Assembly: GCA_030431475.1 (NCBI GenBank)
Contig: JAUIJD010000033.1
Location: 1 to 50,534, forward strand
Reading direction: 5' to 3'
DNA: 50,534 bases
From: Verrucomicrobiia bacterium
Lineage (GTDB): Bacteria; Verrucomicrobiota; Verrucomicrobiia; Verrucomicrobiales; Akkermansiaceae
Within the stretch, counting starts at the first letter, position 1. Each line of letters starts with the position of its first letter. Under the pieces are notes generated by a model. The model saw only the letters and a list, made by a program, of their open reading frames with translations. It had not been told where the DNA came from and did not search any database. Shown piece after piece: positions 40,743 to 48,035 of the stretch. Made by a program: the position numbers and the translations under genes.

Positions 40743-41828
40743 CTAAGGTTCGCGGCGCAGGCACTCGACGGCGTCGGCAAGGTCTTCGGGCGTGATGTCC
40801 GAGGAAACGTAGGCGTCGCCTGCCGCGCGCAGGAGCACGAAGCGGATCGCGCCCGCGGCGAATTTCTTGTCGCGGGAGACCCGGTCCAGGACCGCGTCGC
40901 TTGAGATGGCGGGGCCGAGCACGAGCGGCAGGCCGAAGTGGTCGAGAAGCGAGAGAATGCGGGCGCTGTCGGCGGGGTCGAGACCGCCATGGCGCTCGCT
41001 CAGGAACAGCGCGGCGCGGAGGCCGAGCGAAATGGCTTCGCCGTGCAGCAGTTCGCCGTACGGCACGGCGGCTTCGATTCCGTGGCCGATGGTGTGGCCG
41101 AAGTTCAGCAGTGCCCGGGTGCCGGCGGTTTCCCGTTCGTCTTCCTCGACGATGCGCGCCTTGATGGCGATGTTGCGCGCGATCAGGCCGGCGGGGACGT
41201 CGGGAGACCCGGGATCGAGGGTCGCCAGTTCTTCGATCATCGCGGCGTCGCGGATCGCGGCGTGCTTGATCACCTCGGCGAAGCCTTCCCGGAACTCGCG
41301 GGACGGCAGCGTCTGCAGCGTGTCGGGATCGACGATCACGAGGCGCGGCTGGTGGAAGGCCCCGACGAGATTCTTGCCCTGCGGCAGGTTGATCCCGGTC
41401 TTGCCGCCGACCGACGAGTCCACCTGGGAGACGATGGTGGTCGGGATCTGGACGAAGGGCACCCCGCGGTAGAAGGAAGCGGCCACGTAGCCGGCGAGAT
41501 CGCCCACCACGCCCCCGCCGAGGGCGATCACGGCCGACGAGCGGTCGTGCCGTTCGGTGGCGAGGGAGGCACAGAGATCGGCGGTGCGGTCGAAGCATTT
41601 CGACGCCTCGCCGGCCGGCACGATGTGGGTGGTGACTTCCAGGCCCGCGGACTCCAGCGAGGCGACCAGGGTGCCGAGGTGGTGCCGGGCGACGTTGTCG
41701 TCGCTGATCACGGCGAACCGCCGGGCAATGCCGAGCTCGGTGATGAGAGCGCCGGCCCGGGGCATGGCGCCGTTTTCCACAATCACGCGGTAGCTGCGAT
41801 CGGCGAGATCGACGGTGACGTCGGGCAT
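40743..41828 (-). CDS. aroB: 3-Dehydroquinate synthase
   Basis: 361 residues, the canonical AroB of the shikimate pathway converting DAHP to 3-dehydroquinate. ALGGGVVGDLAGYVA, PTTIVSQVDSSVGGKTGIN, GFAEVIKHAAIRD, LNFGHTIGHGIE and LLHGEAI carry the NAD site and the zinc ligands. ATG at 41828 is preferred to the one at 41846. The window encodes a second, different cyclase of this fold at 24797, which looks like EboD and not a spare AroB. Confidence 0.94.
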   Translation of the reverse strand: MPDVTVDLADRSYRVIVENGAMPRAGALITELGIARRFAVISDDNVARHHLGTLVASLESAGLEVTTHIVPAGEASKCFDRTADLCASLATERHDRSSAVIALGGGVVGDLAGYVAASFYRGVPFVQIPTTIVSQVDSSVGGKTGINLPQGKNLVGAFHQPRLVIVDPDTLQTLPSREFREGFAEVIKHAAIRDAAMIEELATLDPGSPDVPAGLIARNIAIKARIVEEDERETAGTRALLNFGHTIGHGIEAAVPYGELLHGEAISLGLRAALFLSERHGGLDPADSARILSLLDHFGLPLVLGPAISSDAVLDRVSRDKKFAAGAIRFVLLRAAGDAYVSSDITPEDLADAVECLRREP

Positions 41829-41880
41829 GCCGCAGCAAACCAGCATCGCGAATTGGTTTGCGAGCGAAAACCACGCCCGC

Positions 41881-42492
41881 TCAGCGGCGCTGTCGGGCCC
41901 ACGGCGAAAGGTCGGGCCGGAGGAAGACGGCGAGTGGTTGGTCGAGGAGGTCGAGGGTATCGACCAGATGCTGCAGCAGGACCAGCGAGGCGGCGGCGTC
42001 GAACAGCGCGTCGTGCCACCGGCGGTCGGGGACCAGGCGCCGGACCCGCTCGGTGAGGTCGTGTTGCTCGCAGAGCTCCGACAGGGCGTGGGATGCGGCG
42101 TCGGGCCAGGCCGCGCGGGCGATCAGCAGGGTGTCGACCCACGGGCCGAAGCGGTGTCCGGGAAACGCGCGGAGGAAGCGCTTCTCGGTGCCCTTGCCAT
42201 GGGCCACCACCACGGCGTCGCCGAGCCGGCGCTTGAGCTCCGGCCACAGCTCCTGGAGGCGCGGGGCGCCGATCAGGTCCTCATCCCCGATGCCGTGGAC
42301 CTTGCGCGCGCTCCAGGTGACGGCGTGGTCGCTGTGAAGGTAGGACACGAAGGCGTCGCCGGGTTCCGATCCCGGCGTCCAGCCGGCGGTGCCGACCTGC
42401 ACCGGCACGTCGGTGCGGCCGCGGGCGGCGCCCGCCGACTCGAAGTCGATGGCGGCGAAGCGGAGCTCGCGAATCGGGGTTTCGGGGTCCAT
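41881..42492 (-). CDS. DnaQ-like 3'-5' exonuclease
   Basis: 203 residues of the DEDDh type: D16 and E18 in AIDFESAG, H160 and D165 in HDALFDAAAS. In the middle motif the usual Asp is replaced by E103 (AHGKGTEKRFL). It might be a proofreading-like or RNA exonuclease; no polymerase domain is attached. The frame is open to 42609 but the ATG at 42492 gives the standard N-terminus. It is divergent from the membrane protein gene at 42578. Confidence 0.82.
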   Translation of the reverse strand: MDPETPIRELRFAAIDFESAGAARGRTDVPVQVGTAGWTPGSEPGDAFVSYLHSDHAVTWSARKVHGIGDEDLIGAPRLQELWPELKRRLGDAVVVAHGKGTEKRFLRAFPGHRFGPWVDTLLIARAAWPDAASHALSELCEQHDLTERVRRLVPDRRWHDALFDAAASLVLLQHLVDTLDLLDQPLAVFLRPDLSPWARQRR

Positions 42493-42577
42493 CGGGTCCG
42501 AGCGAAGCGCGGACCGACGCCGAAAGGAAGGCCGGATGCCGCCCAACCGGGACTTGCCAAGGTGCCGACGGTCGCGA

Positions 42578-43483
42578 ATGGTCCGCAAGCGGATGTCGGA
42601 GGGAAGCAAGCCATGGTGGATGTGGCCGAACCTGTTGAGTCTCGACGCCCCTCTGGTGGCGGTGGCGTGGCTCTACATGTTCACCCACGCGTGGCAGGTG
42701 AACTACCTTGAGTGGGAGGCTTACCTGGCGCTCGGTCTGGGCGTGTGGGTCATCTACGTCCTGGACCGGCTCATCGACCTGCGACTCCGTGACCCGGGAG
42801 ATCCGGCGCTCGAGGAGCGGCACCGCTTTCACGCGAAGTACCGCGGGTTCTTTCTGGCCGGCGTTGTGGCGGCCTTTGCGACCGTCATCTGGTTCGTGTT
42901 CAAGGCGTTGCCGGTGGAGCTGCTGATTTCCTATTCCGGTCCGGCCGTCGGTCTGGTGGTGGCCTTCTTCCTGCTGGTGATCGGTTCGCGCCGCGATGGC
43001 GAGGTGCCGTACCTGCGCAACGCCATCGCCGGGCTCGCCTTCGGCTACGGCACGGCGATGATGGCGCACACCCGGGTGCCGTCCCAGGGGATGTTCTCGA
43101 TGCTGTTCTCGCGGGAGATGATCGCGTTTGCGGTGCTCTGCGTGCTCAACATCACCGCGATCCACCTGTGGGAGCATTCGCGCCGTTCGGACGATCCGGA
43201 AACCAAGGCGGCCGATGAGCTGAGTCTCACGCTGCCGCTCACGATTCTCGCCGGGGCGGCCCTGTTGTTCGCCTACTTCGACAACCCGGGCATGTTCGGG
43301 CGAGGCGTGGGCGGGGAGAAGGTGCCGGCCCGTCCCTTCTTCTACGCGGTGCTCATCTCCGCCGCCCTGCTGCAGATCCTCAACCGCACGCGGCGGCGGT
43401 TCTCGCTGGATGCCCTGAGGGTGCTGGCGGATGCGGCGCTGGTGGTGCCTCTGCCGCTTTTCCTCATTTTGTCGCGCGGTTGA
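42578..43483 (+). CDS. Polytopic membrane protein, possibly UbiA-like
   Basis: 301 residues with about eight hydrophobic segments. LGVWVIYVLDRLIDLRL followed by RHRFH recalls the first Asp motif of UbiA prenyltransferases, but the second Asp motif is not evident, so the relation is tentative. Such proteins are frequent in Verrucomicrobiota and Planctomycetota without known function. ATG at 42578 is used; ATG at 42593 is possible. Confidence 0.7.
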   Translation: MVRKRMSEGSKPWWMWPNLLSLDAPLVAVAWLYMFTHAWQVNYLEWEAYLALGLGVWVIYVLDRLIDLRLRDPGDPALEERHRFHAKYRGFFLAGVVAAFATVIWFVFKALPVELLISYSGPAVGLVVAFFLLVIGSRRDGEVPYLRNAIAGLAFGYGTAMMAHTRVPSQGMFSMLFSREMIAFAVLCVLNITAIHLWEHSRRSDDPETKAADELSLTLPLTILAGAALLFAYFDNPGMFGRGVGGEKVPARPFFYAVLISAALLQILNRTRRRFSLDALRVLADAALVVPLPLFLILSRG

Positions 43484-43528
43484 TCGGGCTTGCGGCCTTT
43501 TCGACCGGGTCCTAGGCTGCCCGGCCTC

Positions 43529-44161
43529 ATGACGAAGGCATTCGACGTCCGCCGCCCGGCCATCCTCATCCTCGGGGCCCCCGGGGCGGGGAAGGGAACC
43601 CAGGGCAAGATCCTCGGCTCCATTCCCCGGTTCTTCCACTGCGCCTGCGGCGACGTGTTTCGCTCGCTCGACACCCGCACCGCGATCGGCCGTCGGTTTG
43701 TCGAGTACTCCAGCCGGGGCGAGCTGGTCCCCGACGAGCTCACCATCGAGCTGTGGAAGGCCCAGGTGGAGAACTGGGCCGAGTCCCATGTCTACAAGGC
43801 GGACATCGACTTCCTGGTGCTCGACGGCATTCCCCGGAATGTCGCTCAGGCGGAGATGATCGCCGACTTCCTGGACGTGCACCAGGTTTTCCATCTCACC
43901 TGTCCGGATCGCACCGAGTTGTCGCGCCGGATGCGCAAGCGGGCGCTCAAGGAGAACCGGATGGACGACGCGTCGGAAACGGTGATCCATCACCGGATCG
44001 AGACCTACGAGGCCGAAACCCGACCGATTCTCGACCACTACCCGGATGAGATCATCACCGTGGTCGATGCGATGCGTCCCCCGGTCGAGGTGCTCTCCGA
44101 CGTCATCCGGAGCATCATTCACTTGCCCGCCTACCGGGAAATGGCCAAGGAAGTGCCTTGA
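43529..44161 (+). CDS. Adenylate kinase-family protein with short lid
   Basis: 210 residues. Walker A is GAPGAGKGTQ at 16-25, LDGIPRN is the adenylate-kinase core motif, and the region between RMRKRALKENRMDD and the end shows the lid is the short type without zinc cysteines. It likely equilibrates AMP, ATP and ADP, though UMP/CMP-type specificity cannot be excluded. It is unclear whether it is the only adk of the genome. The frame is open to 43490; ATG at 43529 is preferred. TGATG couples it to fmt. Confidence 0.85.
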   Translation: MTKAFDVRRPAILILGAPGAGKGTQGKILGSIPRFFHCACGDVFRSLDTRTAIGRRFVEYSSRGELVPDELTIELWKAQVENWAESHVYKADIDFLVLDGIPRNVAQAEMIADFLDVHQVFHLTCPDRTELSRRMRKRALKENRMDDASETVIHHRIETYEAETRPILDHYPDEIITVVDAMRPPVEVLSDVIRSIIHLPAYREMAKEVP

Positions 44162-45105
44162 TGGCTCGTATCGTTTTCCTCGGCACCGGCGACATCGCGT
44201 TGCCGGTCTTCCGCTGGCTTCTGGCCTCGGCCACGCCGCCGATCGCGCTGGTGACCCAGCCGGACCGCCCGGCGGGCCGGCGTCGGGAGCTGAAGGCCCC
44301 CGGGATCAAGACGCTCGCGCTCGAGGCCGGCCTCGAGGTCCTGCAGCCGGAGAAGGTGCGCGATCCGGCGGCGCTGGATGCCATCGAGGCCCTGCGTCCG
44401 GATCTGATCGTGGTCATGGCCTACGGGCAGATCCTGCCCCGGAGGCTCATCGAAATGGCGCCGCTCGGGTGCGTGAACCTCCACGCGTCCCTGCTGCCGA
44501 AGTACCGCGGGGCGGCCTGCATCCAGGCGGCTCTGGATGCCGGCGATCCGGAAACCGGCATGACCCTGATGCATGTCGTCCGCCAACTCGATGCCGGAGA
44601 CGTCATCCTTTCGAAGTCGATCCCGATCGGCGACCGCGACACGGCCGGGACGCTTCACGACCGGCTCGCCGAGGTGGCGGTGGACGCGCTTTCCGAGGGC
44701 CTGCCGCTTTTGCTGGAGGGTCGGGCGCCGCGGACACCCCAGGACGAACTGGGAGAGGCGAGTCACGTGCCGAAGCTCGATCGGGACGATGGACGGATCG
44801 ACTGGTCGTGGACGGCGTCGAGGATCGAGCGTCGCCTGCGTGCCTACGACCCGTGGCCGGGTTGCTGGACGAGCGTCGAAGGCCGCCGGCTGAAGGTCTT
44901 TCCCTTCGCCGGAGTCGTGGACGGCGGAGAGGGCTGCGGAGTCGTGCGCGAAGTTGACGGCCGGGTGGTGGTGTCGTGCGGCGAAGGGGGGCTCGTCCTC
45001 GATGCGGTGCAGCCGGATGGCGCCCGCCGGATGGCCGCCCGCGACTGGTGGCGGGGGCTGCATCGGGACGGGGAGGTCGGGTTCGATCCGGGAGCTTCCC
45101 GGTAA
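44161..45105 (+). CDS. fmt: Methionyl-tRNA formyltransferase
   Basis: 314 residues, standard length. The formyl-transfer residues N106, H108 and D144 lie in VNLHASLLPKYRGA and LDAGD. The C-terminal domain (from about 205) binds tRNA. It formylates the initiator Met-tRNA. Its ATG overlaps the stop of the adenylate kinase gene; def is not adjacent. Confidence 0.95.
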   Translation: MARIVFLGTGDIALPVFRWLLASATPPIALVTQPDRPAGRRRELKAPGIKTLALEAGLEVLQPEKVRDPAALDAIEALRPDLIVVMAYGQILPRRLIEMAPLGCVNLHASLLPKYRGAACIQAALDAGDPETGMTLMHVVRQLDAGDVILSKSIPIGDRDTAGTLHDRLAEVAVDALSEGLPLLLEGRAPRTPQDELGEASHVPKLDRDDGRIDWSWTASRIERRLRAYDPWPGCWTSVEGRRLKVFPFAGVVDGGEGCGVVREVDGRVVVSCGEGGLVLDAVQPDGARRMAARDWWRGLHRDGEVGFDPGASR

Positions 45106-45771
45106 CTAGATCCGGCGGCGCCTCAGGAGGACGAGCATGCCGAGTCCGCAGAGAAGGAGGGCGCCGGGTTCCGGGACGACGGTGACATCGAGCCGGGCTT
45201 TTGCGACGCCCGGTGTGCCGTCCTGATTCCAACCGGTGGGCGAGGGGGATCCCGGTGGCGTGTAGCCCCACGTTTCATCGAGGGACCAGCCGGGGGCGTT
45301 GTTCTGGGTGTCGGAGTAGCTCAGCGTGTACAACCCGCCGCCCGACGAGACGGTCAGGTGGACCCAGTAGCGGGTGTTGGGCGCGAGCAGAATGGTGTTG
45401 GGATTGGGCTGGAAGCTGAAGGTCTGGAGCGTGGGGGACGGGCTGGACGGGGTGAAGCTTCCGATGGAGACGGGGTTGGTGCCGGGTGCCGTGCTTCCGG
45501 TGGTGAGACTCGCCTCCAGGGGGGTCGAATGGTCGCCGACCGCGATCAGGAGATCGAGCTGGTTGAGCCATGAGGCGGTGGATCCCGTGTAGAAGTCGAA
45601 GGCGGCTTCCCGGTCGGTGAAGGTCCCGGGCAGGAAAAAACCGGCGGTGGGCCCCGAGGCGGCGGAGTTGCCGTTCGAGCTGCCGGAGAAGCTGTCGATC
45701 ACCACGGCGGCGGGGGAGCCGAGGGCGAGCAGGCCGGTCGCGAGGAGGGCGAGGGTCGTGGGGTGGGTCAT
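45106..45771 (-). CDS. PEP-CTERM protein with a choice-of-anchor-like domain
   Basis: 221 residues with a signal peptide (cleavage near residue 20), a Ser/Gly/Thr/Pro-rich beta domain containing NTRYWVHLTVSSG (like choice-of-anchor R domains), and a C-terminal VPEPGA, hydrophobic helix and RRRRI tail. It should be sorted to the surface by exosortase. ATG at 45771 is chosen because it gives the signal peptide. It abuts fmt, with adjacent stops. Confidence 0.85.
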   Translation of the reverse strand: MTHPTTLALLATGLLALGSPAAVVIDSFSGSSNGNSAASGPTAGFFLPGTFTDREAAFDFYTGSTASWLNQLDLLIAVGDHSTPLEASLTTGSTAPGTNPVSIGSFTPSSPSPTLQTFSFQPNPNTILLAPNTRYWVHLTVSSGGGLYTLSYSDTQNNAPGWSLDETWGYTPPGSPSPTGWNQDGTPGVAKARLDVTVVPEPGALLLCGLGMLVLLRRRRI

Positions 45772-45931
45772 GTCACCCGTGGATATGCCCTTCCCGATCA
45801 TTCGATTCGCATCGGCGGCGGAGTTTTCCGGCGGCAGGGCCGTCGGTCGCTCCGGGCCGGGCGGCGGGATGCCCCGGAGCCCCCGCGCCATGGATTGACT
45901 TTGAAGGGGGCTGCGCGTTTATTGCGTCGCG

Positions 45932-46519
45932 TTGAGCGGTTGGTTCCAGAAGGCGTTGCTCGGCGGCGTCCTGTTTCTCTCTTCCGGCTGCGGGCTCTGG
46001 CCCGGCGGCGACGCGGGAGGGTGGCAGGCGGCGGTCGAGGTGCAGGCCGCGCAACTCGGCTACCGCAACTGGATCGTGATCGCCGAAAGTTCGTTTCCGG
46101 CCCACAGCCGGCCGGGAACGCGCCAGGTGAACACGTATCAGCCCATTCCGGTGGTGCTCGACGAGGTCATGCGGACCCTCGAACGCACCGAGCACGTGCG
46201 CCCGAAGGTCTACCTGCCGCGCGAGCTGCCGATGGTGGAGAACGACTTCGCACCGGGGATCGACGAGTATCGCAAGGAACTCGAGGTGGCCCTGCACGGC
46301 TACGAGACGACCCAGCTGGATCAGGACTCGCTGCTGACGCTCGTCCAGGATGCCCAGAAGAGTTTCGACGTGTTGGTGCTGAGGACCGACACCGCGCTTC
46401 CCTACACCAGTGTCTTCCTCGAGCTCCAACCGGGCTATTGGGACGGCGAGTCCGAGCAGCGTCTGCGCTCCCGGATGCAGCGTGAGCGGATGGAAAAGCT
46501 GGCATCGCCGACGCCGTGA
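45932..46519 (+). CDS. RbsD/FucU-like lipoprotein
   Basis: 195 residues with a lipobox ending at C20 (LFLSSGC). IVIAESSFPAHS and QPIPVVLDEVMRTL resemble RbsD/FucU sugar mutarotases, here exported and lipidated, which is unusual for that cytosolic family. The start is a TTG, the only candidate that keeps the signal peptide. TTGACT at 45895 and TTTATT at 45918 with a 17-base spacer form a possible promoter that would give an almost leaderless mRNA. Homology is moderate, not certain. Confidence 0.65.
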   Translation: MSGWFQKALLGGVLFLSSGCGLWPGGDAGGWQAAVEVQAAQLGYRNWIVIAESSFPAHSRPGTRQVNTYQPIPVVLDEVMRTLERTEHVRPKVYLPRELPMVENDFAPGIDEYRKELEVALHGYETTQLDQDSLLTLVQDAQKSFDVLVLRTDTALPYTSVFLELQPGYWDGESEQRLRSRMQRERMEKLASPTP

Positions 46520-46538
46520 GCCCAGCCTCGCCGCGCCG

Positions 46539-46823
46539 ATGAACGAGAAGGATGCCATTCGGGACGAACGGGAACGCGCGTGGATCGGCGATGCCGTGCT
46601 GGCGCTCTTCGCCCGGAGCTGGGTGCTGAAGGAGCGGGGAAAAATGGACGGCGAATGGTTCACCCGACTGACGTCGAACGACTTCCTCAGCGCCTTCGGG
46701 TCGCCGACGCGGGTCGAGGCCGGGATCGGGGATCTGTATCGTCGCGAGGGACTCGAGGCGGCCTTCGCCTGGATGGAGGCCGAGTTCATCCCGCTGTTGC
46801 GCAAGCAGATGGCGAAACGGTGA
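46539..46823 (+). CDS. Minimal RNase III-fold protein
   Basis: 94 residues: only the catalytic-type RNase III fold, no dsRNA-binding domain. RDERERAWIGDAVLALF resembles the ERLEFLGDAVL signature of RNase III, and VEAGIGDLYRREGLEAA matches the second acidic helix. It is similar in concept to Mini-III (MrnC), which matures 23S rRNA in Firmicutes, but shorter. ATG at 46539 is preferred. Activity and target are inferred. Confidence 0.72.
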   Translation: MNEKDAIRDERERAWIGDAVLALFARSWVLKERGKMDGEWFTRLTSNDFLSAFGSPTRVEAGIGDLYRREGLEAAFAWMEAEFIPLLRKQMAKR

Positions 46824-46863
46824 AAACCGCGTCAAATCCGGGTTTCCCGGGTTTTGAGGATTG

Positions 46864-46900
46864 CCTGATAATCAGGAATTATTGCATGGTTCAGCCATGC
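46864..46900 (+). promoter_or_regulatory. Two palindromes in an AT-rich patch upstream of murG
   Basis: CCTGATAATCAGG (46864-46876) is a perfect palindrome that includes GATAAT, a plausible -10 element. GCATGG at 46884-46889 pairs with CCATGC at 46895-46900 seven bases later. The patch (46840-46900) is AT-richer than the surrounding DNA. A repressor site overlapping a promoter is possible; no consistent -35 was found. Confidence 0.45.
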
Positions 46901-46943
46901 CACGCCTCCGGGACAGGGGTGGGGCACATCGGGACACACACAC

Positions 46944-48035
46944 ATGGCAGAACGCAACGGGCAGCCGGGTTTGGTGATCGCCTGCGGCGGCACCGGGGGA
47001 CATTTGTTTCCCGGCCTGGCCGTCGCCGAGGCGTGGACGGCCCGCGGAGGGCGGGTGCTGCTGCTGGTTTCCGAGAAGAAGATCGATCGCGAGGCCTCGC
47101 AGAAGTACGACGCCTACCGCTTCGAGACGATTCCGGCGCTGCCGAAGCCTCCGACCTTTTCCCCGAAGATGCTGCCGTTCCTCTGGAGCGTGTGGCGGAC
47201 GATCGGTCGCTGCCGCGGCCTGCTGGCCGACTTCCAGGCGGATGCGGTGCTCGGCATGGGGGGATTCACCTCCCTGCCGCCGGTCGTGGCCGGGAGGAAG
47301 CTCGGTCTGCCGGGCTTCGTGCATGACTCCAATGCCCTTCCCGGAAAGGCCAACCGCTTGACGGCGCGCTGGTGTCACCGGGTCCTGCTGGGGCTGGAGG
47401 CGGCGAAGGCCCACTTTCCCGGCCGCCCCTGTGCGGTGACCGGTACGCCGGTGCGGACCGAGTTGCGCCAACTGCCGGCGCGACAGGAGGCCGCGGAGAA
47501 GTGGGGGCTGGACCCGTCGAAGACCACCCTGCTGGTGATGGGCGGCAGCCAGGGTGCCCGAAAACTCAATTCGCTGGTGGCCGCGGCGGGCCTGCCGGAC
47601 GGCGTGCAGGTCCTGCACATCGCGGGTCCCGGCGATGAGGACCGGGTGAAGGCGGAAGCCGGAGAGCGGGACGGCTATCGCGTGGTGGGCTTCTGCGACG
47701 ACATGCCGTCGGCCTACGCCGTGGCCGATGCGGTGGTGGCGCGCTCCGGGGCCTCCAGCATGACCGAACTCGCCCATCTCGGGCTGCCCTCGATTCTCGT
47801 GCCCTTTCCCTACGCGGCGGACGACCACCAGACGGTCAACGCGCGGGTCTTCTCGGAGGCCGGCGCCGCTTTTCTCGAGGCCGAGTCCGGCCTCGACGAG
47901 AAAACCCTCGCCGCCCGGGTCGCTGAACTCTTGCAAGACGACACGCGTGCCCGCATGTCGGCGGCGGCGAAGGCGCTGGCGGTCGACGATGCGGCCGGAC
48001 AGGTCTGCGCCGCCATCGAGGAGGCCTTGAAATGA
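46944..48035 (+). CDS. murG: UDP-GlcNAc-lipid I transferase
   Basis: 363 residues, glycosyltransferase family 28 at the inner face of the membrane, converting lipid I to lipid II. CGGTGGHLFPG at the start, GGFTSLPPVVAG, HDSNALPGKANR, MGGSQGA and the C-terminal RSGASSMTEL with PYAADDHQ are all typical. It overlaps murC-murB by four bases. It starts the division/cell-wall run that continues beyond the window. Confidence 0.96.
   Translation: MAERNGQPGLVIACGGTGGHLFPGLAVAEAWTARGGRVLLLVSEKKIDREASQKYDAYRFETIPALPKPPTFSPKMLPFLWSVWRTIGRCRGLLADFQADAVLGMGGFTSLPPVVAGRKLGLPGFVHDSNALPGKANRLTARWCHRVLLGLEAAKAHFPGRPCAVTGTPVRTELRQLPARQEAAEKWGLDPSKTTLLVMGGSQGARKLNSLVAAAGLPDGVQVLHIAGPGDEDRVKAEAGERDGYRVVGFCDDMPSAYAVADAVVARSGASSMTELAHLGLPSILVPFPYAADDHQTVNARVFSEAGAAFLEAESGLDEKTLAARVAELLQDDTRARMSAAAKALAVDDAAGQVCAAIEEALK

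Noticed and set aside
40725-40745. Short hairpin CGGGA-GTCG-TCCCG as terminator between the pilin-like trio and aroB
   Set aside because: Five base pairs and no T-tract on either strand.
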